Part shown: positions 52,478 to 61,183 of the stretch, piece after piece
How positions within the stretch are numbered: the first letter of the stretch is position 1
Layout: each line of letters opens with the position of its first letter
Assembly: GCA_031386665.1 (NCBI GenBank)
Contig: JANNCN010000023.1
Coordinates: 1-64,000, forward strand
Length of the DNA stretch: 64,000 nt
From: JANYCG01 sp031386665
Lineage (GTDB): Bacteria > Pseudomonadota > Gammaproteobacteria > Burkholderiales > Burkholderiaceae_C
Direction: 5' to 3'
Notes under the pieces: model-generated
What the model saw: only the letters and a program-made list of their open reading frames with translations
Told to the model about the DNA's origin: nothing
The model's database searches: none
Position numbers and translations under genes: made by a program

Positions 52478-54570
52478 TGCCCATTCTGGCCAATGAAAAG
52501 AGCTCTGATGCCGAGTTCGGCCGTGGGTTGAACCGGCTTTACACGCGGTACACCATTGGCCTGCTGATTTTCGTTCTGGCGGTTGCGCTGCTAGAGCGCG
52601 CAGGCCTGTCCCGAAACAGCATTGGCTACCTTTTTCTGGCAGCAACCGTGCTGCTGTACGCGGGTATCGGCATGATGGGTCGCACCAGTGACCTCGATGA
52701 ATACTATGTCGCTGGGCGGCGGGTGCCCGCCTTCTACAACGGCATGGCCACGGCTGCAGACTGGATGTCTGCGGCGTCGTTCATCAGCATGGCCGGAACC
52801 CTCTACCTGAGTGGATTTGCCGGGCTTGCCTTTGTGATGGGATGGACGGGTGGCTTTTGCCTGATTGCTCTGCTTTTGGCGCCGTACCTGCGCAAGTTTG
52901 CAGGGTTCACGATCCCCGATTTTCTGGGAGCTCGATATGACGGCAATTTGCCTCGCGTCATTGGTGCGCTAGGGGCTATTTTGTGTTCGTTTATTTACGT
53001 GGTCGCCCAAGTCTACGGAATCGGCTTGATCACCACGCGCTTGACGGGACTGGCCTTCGAAATGGGAATCGTCGCAGGCTTGGCCGGCATTCTTGTCTGC
53101 TCATTTCTGGGTGGCATGCGAGCCGTGACCTGGACACAAGTAGCCCAGTACATCGTGCTGATCGTGGCCTACCTCATTCCGGTCATCTGGTTGTCCGTCA
53201 AGCACACGGGGTACCCGGTACCGCAATTGGTTTACGGTTACACGCTGGAACAGGTGGGGACCAAGGAAAAGCAGATTTTCAACAACTCCAAGGAGCTTGA
53301 GGTTCGTGAAATATTTAGAGCCCGCTCTGCAGAGGCTCGTGAAAAGCTCAAAGATGTCCCCGCCTCCATGGCCATCGACCGGGCGCAGGCCAAAAAGCGG
53401 GTAGACGACATCAAAAGCTCATCTGCGTCGTTCACAGAGGTCAGGGCCGCTGAATCTGCATTGGTCGCCTTGCCGCGTGACGTGCCGTCTGCCAACGTGG
53501 CTTACACCGCCGCCCTGGTTGGCAATGCTGCTCGGGCAAACCCGCCCGTTCCCCACGCCCAGGCGTTTGTTGGTATCGACGAGGCTGCGCAAAGCGTTGC
53601 GCGCAAGAACTTTTTGGCCTTGATCTTTTGCCTGATGATTGGCACCGCTGCTTTGCCGCATATCCTCACGCGCTCTTACACCACACCGACCGTCCGCGCC
53701 GCGCGGGAGTCTGTGGGCTGGACAATATTTTTCATCTTTTTGTTGTATTTCACGGCCCCGGCCTTGGCGGTGCTCGCCAAATTTGAGATCTACACCGTGC
53801 TGGTGGATACGCCCTTTGATCGACTGCCTGAATGGATTGCCCGATGGAGCGCGGTCGACAAATCTCTGGTGTCCGCGGTTGATGTGAACAAAGACGGCAT
53901 CTTGCAACTGGCCGAACTCACCTTGGGCGGTGACGTCATCATGCTGGCGGCCCCTGAGATCACGGGCTTGCCATACGTCGTGTCTGGCATGGTCGCGGCG
54001 GGTGGTTTGGCCGCTGCGCTGTCGACCGCTGACGGCCTGTTGCTCACCATTTCCAACGCGCTGTCCCACGACATTTATTTCAAAGTTCTCAATCCAAAAG
54101 CGTCAAGTGCCAGTCGGGTCATCGCATCCAAAATGTTGCTGCTGGTCACGGCGTTGGTCGCCGCCTATGTTGCAGCTCAGCGGTCGGCAGATATCTTGTT
54201 CCTCGTGTCCGCTGCATTTTCGCTGGCTGCGGCAACCTTTTTCCCGGTGTTGACGTTGGGCATCTTCTGGAAGCGGGCAAACAAATGGGGCGCATCAGCC
54301 GGCATGGTGGCTGGCCTGGCGACAACGCTCTATTACATGTGTCAAACGCAACGGTGGCTCTTTTCTTTAACCCATTCGGAGTTACCCACGCCAGAGCTGC
54401 TCAGGGCGAATATTTGGTGGGACATTGAGCCAATTTCTGCAGGACTTTTTGGCGTGCCCGTCGCCTTTGTTGTGATCATCGTGGTTTCGCTCTTCACACG
54501 GCCACCGCCTCAGCACGTGGTCGAACTGGTTGAATTTCTGCGCTCACCTGGCAATCGATCGCTCCGATAA
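52477..54570 (+). CDS. Sodium:solute symporter, large subunit (VC_2705/ActP-like)
   Basis: 697-aa SSS-family transporter with about 13 membrane helices. DEYYVAGRRVPAFYNGMATAADWMSAASFIS (in parts), near residue 70, is the sodium-site region; AAGGLAAALSTADGLLLTISNALSHD (in parts), near 505, is the other conserved core. A hydrophilic insertion of about 125 residues (roughly 255-380) lies between helices, which I believe is usual for DUF4212-linked symporters. Likely cargo is a short-chain carboxylate such as acetate. GTG 52477 overlaps DUF4212's stop. Confidence 0.88.
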   Translation: MPILANEKSSDAEFGRGLNRLYTRYTIGLLIFVLAVALLERAGLSRNSIGYLFLAATVLLYAGIGMMGRTSDLDEYYVAGRRVPAFYNGMATAADWMSAASFISMAGTLYLSGFAGLAFVMGWTGGFCLIALLLAPYLRKFAGFTIPDFLGARYDGNLPRVIGALGAILCSFIYVVAQVYGIGLITTRLTGLAFEMGIVAGLAGILVCSFLGGMRAVTWTQVAQYIVLIVAYLIPVIWLSVKHTGYPVPQLVYGYTLEQVGTKEKQIFNNSKELEVREIFRARSAEAREKLKDVPASMAIDRAQAKKRVDDIKSSSASFTEVRAAESALVALPRDVPSANVAYTAALVGNAARANPPVPHAQAFVGIDEAAQSVARKNFLALIFCLMIGTAALPHILTRSYTTPTVRAARESVGWTIFFIFLLYFTAPALAVLAKFEIYTVLVDTPFDRLPEWIARWSAVDKSLVSAVDVNKDGILQLAELTLGGDVIMLAAPEITGLPYVVSGMVAAGGLAAALSTADGLLLTISNALSHDIYFKVLNPKASSASRVIASKMLLLVTALVAAYVAAQRSADILFLVSAAFSLAAATFFPVLTLGIFWKRANKWGASAGMVAGLATTLYYMCQTQRWLFSLTHSELPTPELLRANIWWDIEPISAGLFGVPVAFVVIIVVSLFTRPPPQHVVELVEFLRSPGNRSLR

Positions 54571-54743
54571 GCCTGCGCGATTTATTGAACGGGCTATCGG
54601 GCGGCCTTCGTGGAAAATCGTCAGTTAGCTGTCAGGTATCTGTCAGTTGCTGTTGGTTTCGTGTCAGAGCTTGGTCAGTGCGGTGCCCAACAATGCAGCA
54701 GCCCCAAAGCCTTGAGGGCCTTTATACATTTGGAGACAACACT

Positions 54744-56399
54744 ATGGCAACAACGGCTATCGACAAGCCCATGTCGCAGACCGACAAGACGGTGATTTTC
54801 GCGTCTTCCCTCGGCACGATATTTGAGTGGTACGACTTCTATCTCTTTGGCGTGATGTCCGCCATCATCGCCGCCAACTTTTTCTCTGCGCTTGACGAAA
54901 GCACCCGCAACATCTTCGTGTTGCTGGCGTTTGCGGCTGGTTTTGCGGTTCGTCCCTTTGGCGCTTTGGTGTTCGGTCGCCTGGGCGACATGATTGGTCG
55001 CAAATACACGTTCCTGATCACCATTGTGATCATGGGCTTGGCAACCTTCCTGGTGGCGTTTTTACCCACCTACAAATCGGCGGGCATCATTGCTCCCATC
55101 ATGCTGATTGCGCTACGCATGTTCCAAGGTTTGGCTTTGGGCGGCGAGTACGGTGGTGCAGCCACCTACGTGGCAGAGCATGCGCCTCATGGCAAACGCG
55201 GTTTCTACACTTCGTGGATTCAAACCACAGCCACGGTCGGATTGATGCTGGCCTTGATGGTGATCCTTGGCGTTCGCACGTACTTTGGCGAAAAAGAGTT
55301 TGCTGAGTGGGCCTGGCGCGTTCCCTATGCACTGTCGGGCATTTTGTTGATCGTATCGATCTGGATTCGCCTGAAATTGAACGAGTCCCCTGCGTTTGCC
55401 AAAATGAAGGCCGAAGGCAAGACTTCCAAGTCACCCCTGTCAGAGTCATTTGGTCAGTGGAAAAACCTCAAGATCGTGATCTTGGCCCTGATCGGCCTGA
55501 CTGCTGGTCAAGCAGTGGTTTGGTATACAGGTCAGTTCTATGCCTTGTTCTTCTTGCAAACCTTCCTGAAGGTTGACGGCCCAACAGCCAACGTGTTGAT
55601 CGCTGTGTCCTTGATCATCGGCACGCCTTTCTTCATCTTCTTTGGTTCGCTGTCTGACAAGATTGGTCGCAAGCCCATCATCATGGCGGGTTGCTTGTTG
55701 GCCTTGGCGACCTACTTCCCGCTGTTCAACGCGTTGACGACTTATGCCAATCCCAAGTTGCAGGCAGCAATCCAAAAATCTCCTGTCACTGTGGAGTCTG
55801 ATGCGGCCAACTGCGGACTGATCCTGAATTTGACAGGTACCGCCAAGTTCACCAATGCCTGTGACCTGGCCCGGGTTTACCTCTCCAACGCAGGTATCAA
55901 CTACGACAGCGTGACAAAACCAGGCGCTGTTGCCACCGTGAAGGTAGGCGACAAGGCCATTGCCAGCTACGATGCCAAGGCACCCACGGCCAAGGAAGAC
56001 AAAGCCCGGTTCGAGAAGGAAGTGCGTGAAGCGCTCAACACGGCGGGCTACCCTGCCAAGGCAGATCCAATTCCGCTGGGATCCAGCAATTGGCTGATGT
56101 TGGTGGCGATTTTGACCATCCTCGTGATTTACGTGACGATGGTGTACGGGCCAATCGCAGCCATGCTGGTTGAAATGTTCCCAACCCGAATCCGCTACAC
56201 ATCGATGAGCTTGCCTTACCACATTGGCAACGGCTGGTTTGGCGGTTTCCTGCCAGCCATTTCGTTCTCAATCGTTGCTGCGCAAGGTAACATTTACAGC
56301 GGTCTTTGGTACCCCATCATCATTGCAGCCATGACATTCGTTATCGGCGTGATCTTTGTCAAGGAAACCAAAGACGTTGACATTTACGCTAAGGATTAA
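54744..56399 (+). CDS. MHS-family MFS transporter (metabolite:H+ symporter)
   Basis: 551-aa proton-coupled transporter with 12 predicted helices. GTIFEWYDFYLFG at the N-terminus, GRLGDMIGRKYTF (first MFS loop), ALGGEYGGAATYVAEHAP and GSLSDKIGRKP are the MHS hallmarks (KgtP/ShiA-like). A soluble loop of about 120 residues (roughly 345-460) between late helices lengthens it beyond the 430-450 aa norm. ATG 54744 with GGAG upstream is chosen over the frame start at 54585. Cargo is unknown. A strong terminator follows. Confidence 0.88.
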   Translation: MATTAIDKPMSQTDKTVIFASSLGTIFEWYDFYLFGVMSAIIAANFFSALDESTRNIFVLLAFAAGFAVRPFGALVFGRLGDMIGRKYTFLITIVIMGLATFLVAFLPTYKSAGIIAPIMLIALRMFQGLALGGEYGGAATYVAEHAPHGKRGFYTSWIQTTATVGLMLALMVILGVRTYFGEKEFAEWAWRVPYALSGILLIVSIWIRLKLNESPAFAKMKAEGKTSKSPLSESFGQWKNLKIVILALIGLTAGQAVVWYTGQFYALFFLQTFLKVDGPTANVLIAVSLIIGTPFFIFFGSLSDKIGRKPIIMAGCLLALATYFPLFNALTTYANPKLQAAIQKSPVTVESDAANCGLILNLTGTAKFTNACDLARVYLSNAGINYDSVTKPGAVATVKVGDKAIASYDAKAPTAKEDKARFEKEVREALNTAGYPAKADPIPLGSSNWLMLVAILTILVIYVTMVYGPIAAMLVEMFPTRIRYTSMSLPYHIGNGWFGGFLPAISFSIVAAQGNIYSGLWYPIIIAAMTFVIGVIFVKETKDVDIYAKD

Positions 56400-56420
56400 T
56401 CCTAGGCTTGTTGACACGAA

Positions 56421-56443
56421 GGCCCCTCCTGGGGCCTTTTTTT
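56421..56443 (+). terminator. Strong intrinsic terminator after the MHS gene
   Basis: GGCCCC, TCCT loop, GGGGCC, then TTTTTTT. It begins 22 bp past the MHS stop. It is a textbook rightward rho-independent terminator. Confidence 0.92.
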
Positions 56444-56459
56444 ATGATCGGAGATGGAC

Positions 56460-56615
56460 ATGTGGAAAATTGCAATCGGATTCGTATTGTTTGCAGCGGT
56501 GGCCTTGTGGATGCTAAGCAAGGGCGGTGACGTTGACATGGGTGGCGAGAAACACGGTGCGGACATCTTGCATGCACCCGCGCCCGTGCCTGCGCAGGCG
56601 GCGTCAAAACCCTGA
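56460..56615 (+). CDS. 51-aa single-helix membrane protein (small ORF)
   Basis: MWKIAIGFVLFAAVALWML gives one membrane helix, followed by a short Gly/His-bearing polar tail ending in Pro/Ala-rich APAPVPAQAASKP. GGAG lies 6 bp before ATG 56460. The in-frame ATG at 56454 is too close to it. It follows the MHS terminator by 16 bp. No family recognised. The helix, ribosome site and intact frame support a real gene, but expression is unproven. Confidence 0.6.
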   Translation: MWKIAIGFVLFAAVALWMLSKGGDVDMGGEKHGADILHAPAPVPAQAASKP

Positions 56616-56696
56616 TTTATCCGTCGGGGCCCCACTTTGGGGCGCTTTAAGGGATTAGTGGTTGCTTTTCTTGGGGGCCAAGCCCTAGAATTGGGG

Positions 56697-57215
56697 ATGG
56701 CATATTCCAAAACAGGCAAGGGAAGCGTAGCTTTCAAAGAGCGGTCAGAGGCGTTGTCTAATCGCCAAAGATCGCTTTTTCTACTTTTTGACGGGGTCAA
56801 AACGGTCGAACAGGTGTTGAGCATCACCAAGCCTTTGAATATCACGCAGACTGATATTGATCATTTGATCGCCTGCGAATTCATTCGCGATGCTGACCCG
56901 ATTGGCACGGCTTTGGTGGCAACACCCCCCGCTACTGAGTTATCAGCCGTGGCAGCGGCACCTGTCACCAGCGGTACGCCAATTGCTCCAGTCAGTTCGG
57001 TTGTCGTATCTTCGAAGTCGCATCAAGAACGCTTTGCCGAAGCTTGGCCTTTGGCGACTCAGTTGACCGCTGGTATGGGCTTGCGAGGATTTCGCCTGAA
57101 TTTGTCGATAGAAGCGGCCAGTGGCTATGACGATTTGTTGGCTTTGTTTCCGAAAATCCAGGCTGCTGTGGGCGCAGAAAAGTGCAAAGCATTGGAAAAG
57201 GCGCTCAAGTTCTAA
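56697..57215 (+). CDS. Hypothetical protein, related to the convergent neighbour
   Basis: 172 aa. The N-terminal domain has YSKTGKGSVAFKERSEALSNRQRSLFLLFDG (in parts) and VLSITKPLNITQTDIDHLI, in the shape of a small winged-helix-like module. A Val/Pro/Ser-rich linker (about 85-120) leads to a helical C-terminal domain with GLRGFRLNLSIEAASGYDDLL (in parts) and KALEKALKF. The same order (K/R-rich, LS-R-R-LLILIDG motif, linker, helical end) appears in the gene at 57284-57790. I do not recognise a function. Confidence 0.72.
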   Translation: MAYSKTGKGSVAFKERSEALSNRQRSLFLLFDGVKTVEQVLSITKPLNITQTDIDHLIACEFIRDADPIGTALVATPPATELSAVAAAPVTSGTPIAPVSSVVVSSKSHQERFAEAWPLATQLTAGMGLRGFRLNLSIEAASGYDDLLALFPKIQAAVGAEKCKALEKALKF

Positions 57216-57283
57216 TGGCCACACCTTCAATCTGCCAAATTGCCACATCAAAAATTGGCCTAACAACCCTATAAACAATCGGC

Positions 57284-57790
57284 CTAACGCCCGAGGGCAG
57301 CGACTTCAAAAAGTTGAGACCTGGCAATCCAGCCAGAAGCAGCCAGGCGGGTTTTGATTTCATGCACGGTGGCCTCAAATTCAGTCAGGCTTTCGCAGCT
57401 TTCAAGCTGTTGGCGATACGGTTCGCTTGCTGAACCCATCCAGCCGTCCAGAAAATTGGTCGCCGCGTTGATTGAGTCTGTCAACACCTCCCTATTGGTT
57501 TGAATGAGCACTGCCACCACAGGAGCAGTCGGGCTGGGAGCAATGCCATGGGTAGCCAAGGGTGCACCATCGACAATCTCGGCGAACCCAGCTGCGATCA
57601 ATTCAACCAACAAAAGCAAGCTCTCGTCGGCGTTTGGGCTGAATGCTGCAAGCTCTGAGGCCTTGCGGTTCCCGTCAATCAGAATAAGCAGGGTTCTCGC
57701 CCGGGCTGAAAGCGCCTTGTCTCTTGTTTTGAGGGCCAGCGCCCCTGCGCTGGTTTTGCGAAGTCGGTGGCTCTGGCTTAGTTGGGGCAT
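57284..57790 (-). CDS. Hypothetical protein, paralogue-like partner of 56697-57215
   Basis: 168 aa on the minus strand. SAGALALKTRDKALSARARTLLILIDGNRKASELA (in parts; residues about 14-48) parallels the N-terminal motif of the convergent neighbour. A Pro/Ala linker near 80-90 and a helical C-terminus (FLDGWMGSASEPYRQQLESCESL, in parts) follow. No enzymatic motif or membrane segment is seen. It is divergent from the uvrA-like gene. Confidence 0.7.
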   Translation of the reverse strand: MPQLSQSHRLRKTSAGALALKTRDKALSARARTLLILIDGNRKASELAAFSPNADESLLLLVELIAAGFAEIVDGAPLATHGIAPSPTAPVVAVLIQTNREVLTDSINAATNFLDGWMGSASEPYRQQLESCESLTEFEATVHEIKTRLAASGWIARSQLFEVAALGR

Positions 57791-58041
57791 TGAATTTCCA
57801 GCTTTAACGGCAATACAGTCGCCAACCGCAAAGCGCCTCTACCGGCTGCCAAAGCACAGTTCTCTCTGAAAATCGACGACTCAAAAAAGTTCTCCTATTT
57901 GAATTTGACATTCGAGAAGGCCAGGTGCCCAAAAGAACTTGGGTGGCGTTGGAATTGATCGCAGAACCTCCAACTTGAACCGATCGCTGTCTAGAATGTT
58001 AGTCCTTTGCCCGATCCGTATCAACCCCAGTAAGTAATTTC
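57791..58041. other. Intergenic region upstream of the uvrA-like gene
   Basis: This 251-bp gap must hold divergent promoters. I looked for a LexA-type box (CTG, eight bases, CAG) and found none convincing, and saw no repeat or hairpin. Confidence 0.6.
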
Positions 58042-61000
58042 ATGCCTCAGGGAATCATTCGAATTCGCGGTGCCCGTCAGCACAACCTAAAAAACCTCGA
58101 TCTGGACATCCGCACGGGCGAATTGACCGTGGTGACAGGGCCCAGTGGTTCCGGCAAGTCAAGCCTGGTGTTCGACACGCTTTTCGCCGAAGGCCAAAGG
58201 CGCTACGTCGAAACTTTCTCGGCTTACGCGCGGCAGTTTTTAGACCGGATGGACAAACCCGCGGTGGATCGCGTGGATGGGGTGCCGCCCGCGATTGCGA
58301 TTGACCAAACCAACCCGGTTCGATCGTCACGCTCGACGGTCGGCACCATGACCGAGTTGAACGACCACCTGAAGCTGCTATTCGCCCGCGCCGCACACTT
58401 GTTTGACCGAGACACCGCACGGCCAGTGTGCCACGACACGCCAGAGAGCATTTATGCCGAGTTGCAGGCTCGGTCTGCCAGCAATTCGGAGATGCGCCTT
58501 GCCATCACCTTTTCAGTCGAGTTGCCCGCCAGCGCAACGGCTGAAGAGGTTGAGCAATGGCTGTCGGTGAGTGGCTTCACGAAGGTTCAAGCGCAACGTG
58601 AGGTGGCGTCTGTCACTGGACCACGCAAAGTGATTGACGTGGTGGCCGACCGGTTTCGTTTGAGCGGCGTGGAGCGCGGTCGCGCGATTGAAGCCATTGA
58701 AGTCGCACTAAAGCACGGCAGCGGAAGGCTGTCTGTGTATGCGCTGGGCAGTGGCACTGATGCCACGTCTGACATCTGGCGTTTTTCGACAGGCTTGCAC
58801 TGCGCCGATAGCGACATTCGCTACACCGATCCCATTGCGTCCATGTTCTCGTTCAATTCTGCCGTGGGAGCCTGCGAAACCTGCCGGGGCTTTGGTCGAG
58901 TGATCGGTGTGGACTATGGCTTGGTCATTCCCAATGACAAGTTGACCTTGCGCGCCGGGGCGATCAAGCCCATGCAAACTCCGGCCTGGAAAGAATGCCA
59001 AGGCGACCTGATGCGCCATGCGGAAAGCGCTGGCATTCCACGCGACACCGCCTGGAACAAGCTCACGCCCGAGCACCAACGCTGGGTTATCAACGGCTCG
59101 CCCAATTGGAATGGCAAGTGGAACCAGCACTGGTTTGGTATCAAACGTTTCTTTGAATACCTGGAAACTAAGGCCTACAAAATGCACATTCGCGTGCTGC
59201 TGTCCAAGTACCGCAGTTACACGCCGTGCGGCACTTGCGGCGGCGCTCGACTGAAGACGGACAGCCTGTTGTGGCGCTTGGGCAGCAAGGCCGAAGCCGA
59301 CAGTGTTTTGGCCGCGAACCTTCGCCAATTGCCCCAGGGTGCCAAGTGGAGCCGCGAGCAACTGGAAGTCCTGCCAGGTCTGAATTTACACGATTTGATG
59401 CTGCTGCCCATTGATCGCCTCAGGCGGTTTTTTAGCGCCATGCAGACACAGCAAACAGATTTGACCCTGGGTGCAAAATCGAATTCAGAAAAGCCAAGTC
59501 AGGGCGAAGCGCAGGCGCTGAAACTGCTGTTTGAAGAAATCACGACGCGGCTCAAATACCTGTGCGATGTGGGCATTGGCTACCTGACGCTGGATCGCCA
59601 AAGCCGCACGCTCTCAGGCGGCGAAGTGCAACGGATCAATCTGACCACGGCGCTCGGTACCTCTTTGGTCAACACGCTCTTCGTGCTGGATGAGCCCAGT
59701 ATCGGTTTGCACCCGCGCGACATGCACCGCATTATTGAGGCCATGCATCGCTTGCGCAACGCAGGCAACACGCTGGTGGTGGTGGAACACGACCCAGCGG
59801 TCATGTTGGCGGCAGATCGCATGATTGACATGGGGCCTGGGCCCGGCGAGCGCGGTGGGCAAATTGTGTTTGACGGCACGACGCAAGACCTGCGACAAGC
59901 CAACACCCTCACGGGGGTCTACTTGGGCGGACGCAAGCATGTTGGCCTGGGCTTCAAACGCCTAGTGGCTGACAACACACCGCGTTTGATTTTGGAGAAG
60001 GCGTCTGACCACAATTTGAAGAACGTTACCGTCGAATTCCCATTGCAGCGGCTGGTGTGCGTCACGGGCGTCAGCGGTTCAGGCAAGTCAACGCTGATTC
60101 AAGACGTGCTGGCCCCCGCTTTGTTGCGCCACTTTGGCAAAGCCACAGAAACCCCGGGCGCGCATGAGCGGCTGCTGGGCGCGGACCATCTGAGTGAAGT
60201 GGTGTTTGTCGATCAGTCGCCGATTGGCAAAACTGCACGCTCCAACCCGGCAAGCTACGTCGGCGCTTGGGATGCGATTCGAGAGATTTTTGCGAACGCT
60301 TACTTGGCTCGCCAGCGAAGCTACACCGCCAGCAAGTTCAGCTTTAACAGTGGCGATGGGCGCTGCCCGACCTGCGGCGGCTCGGGCTTTGAGCACGTCG
60401 AAATGCAATTTTTAAGCGACGTTTACCTGCGCTGCCCAGACTGCGATGGCAAACGCTACCGGCCAGAGATTTTGGAAGTCATGATTGAGCGGCGCTCGGC
60501 GTTGGACGCGCGGCTGATCAGCCTGAACGTGGCTGACGTGCTGAACCTGACCGTGAGCGAAGCCGCACTGGTTTTCGAAAAAGACCGTGACGTGATTCGC
60601 GCCTTGCAGCCCATCGTTGATGTTGGCTTGGAGTACGTCAAATTGGGCCAACCCGTTCCCACGCTGTCGGGCGGGGAAGCCCAGCGTCTCAAACTGGCCG
60701 GGTTTCTGGCCGAGGCAGCCAAATCGTCAAGCGCCAGCCGCCAGGGCGTGGGGCGTCGGGGGACCTTGTTCATGTTTGATGAGCCCACCACCGGCCTGCA
60801 CTTTGACGACATCGCCAAACTGATGCGGGCCATGCGCAAACTACTGGATGCGGGCAATTCCTTGATCGTGATTGAACACAACCTGGATGTGATTCGCGCC
60901 AGTGATTGGTTGATTGACCTGGGGCCAGAAGGCGGGGATGCAGGTGGTGAAATCGTGGCGGTGGGCACGCCTGACGACGTGAAGCTGCATTTGACGTCGC

Positions 61001-61161
61001 ACACGGGCCGAGCGCTGCGCGACTATGAGCAGGCGCTGGGGGCGGGGTCGCACCAGGCGCAGGAACACGGAGTGAATTGGCAACTGGGTCAGGGGTTGAA
61101 ATTGGGGTCAGATCGCAATTTTTCTGCGCAGCACCCGCAGGGTCGTCAAAAGGACGAGTAA
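58042..61161 (+). CDS. UvrA-like ABC excinuclease subunit, first unit of a tandem
   Basis: 1039-aa DNA-damage-recognition ATPase of the UvrA family. It holds both ABC halves: GPSGSGKSS near 33, CETCRGFG near 278, CGTCGGARL near 395, LSGGEVQRINL near 535 and VLDEPSIGLHPRD near 552, then GVSGSGKST near 676, CPTCGGSGFE near 775, LSGGEAQRLKL near 876 and FDEPTTGLHFDD near 915. It departs from E. coli UvrA (940 aa) in many places. The last 21 residues are encoded by a BIME-like element whose right arm also supplies the TAA stop. The second UvrA unit follows in the same reading frame, so it may be the N-terminal half of a formerly fused gene. Confidence 0.9.
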   Translation: MPQGIIRIRGARQHNLKNLDLDIRTGELTVVTGPSGSGKSSLVFDTLFAEGQRRYVETFSAYARQFLDRMDKPAVDRVDGVPPAIAIDQTNPVRSSRSTVGTMTELNDHLKLLFARAAHLFDRDTARPVCHDTPESIYAELQARSASNSEMRLAITFSVELPASATAEEVEQWLSVSGFTKVQAQREVASVTGPRKVIDVVADRFRLSGVERGRAIEAIEVALKHGSGRLSVYALGSGTDATSDIWRFSTGLHCADSDIRYTDPIASMFSFNSAVGACETCRGFGRVIGVDYGLVIPNDKLTLRAGAIKPMQTPAWKECQGDLMRHAESAGIPRDTAWNKLTPEHQRWVINGSPNWNGKWNQHWFGIKRFFEYLETKAYKMHIRVLLSKYRSYTPCGTCGGARLKTDSLLWRLGSKAEADSVLAANLRQLPQGAKWSREQLEVLPGLNLHDLMLLPIDRLRRFFSAMQTQQTDLTLGAKSNSEKPSQGEAQALKLLFEEITTRLKYLCDVGIGYLTLDRQSRTLSGGEVQRINLTTALGTSLVNTLFVLDEPSIGLHPRDMHRIIEAMHRLRNAGNTLVVVEHDPAVMLAADRMIDMGPGPGERGGQIVFDGTTQDLRQANTLTGVYLGGRKHVGLGFKRLVADNTPRLILEKASDHNLKNVTVEFPLQRLVCVTGVSGSGKSTLIQDVLAPALLRHFGKATETPGAHERLLGADHLSEVVFVDQSPIGKTARSNPASYVGAWDAIREIFANAYLARQRSYTASKFSFNSGDGRCPTCGGSGFEHVEMQFLSDVYLRCPDCDGKRYRPEILEVMIERRSALDARLISLNVADVLNLTVSEAALVFEKDRDVIRALQPIVDVGLEYVKLGQPVPTLSGGEAQRLKLAGFLAEAAKSSSASRQGVGRRGTLFMFDEPTTGLHFDDIAKLMRAMRKLLDAGNSLIVIEHNLDVIRASDWLIDLGPEGGDAGGEIVAVGTPDDVKLHLTSHTGRALRDYEQALGAGSHQAQEHGVNWQLGQGLKLGSDRNFSAQHPQGRQKDE

Positions 61162-61183
61162 ATTTGGGCTCTGCCCCCAATTT
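61099..61183 (+). repeat. BIME-like inverted repeat at the UvrA unit junction
   Basis: Left unit AAATTGGGGTCAGATCGC plus AATTT (61099-61121) and right unit AAATTTGGGCTCTGCCCC plus CAATTT (61160-61183), the latter being an inverted relative of the former, flank a 38-bp spacer. The TAA stop at 61159-61161 begins at the right unit's edge. Units of the GGGGTCAGA type are familiar as REP-like repeats in betaproteobacteria. Confidence 0.75.

Noticed and set aside
52477..56399. Large soluble insertions in both adjacent transporters as a possible shared novelty
   Set aside because: From memory such loops are usual in DUF4212-linked symporters and in long MHS transporters of this order, so they are probably family features.
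57791..58041. LexA box upstream of the UvrA-like gene
   Set aside because: No convincing CTG-N8-CAG match was found in the gap.
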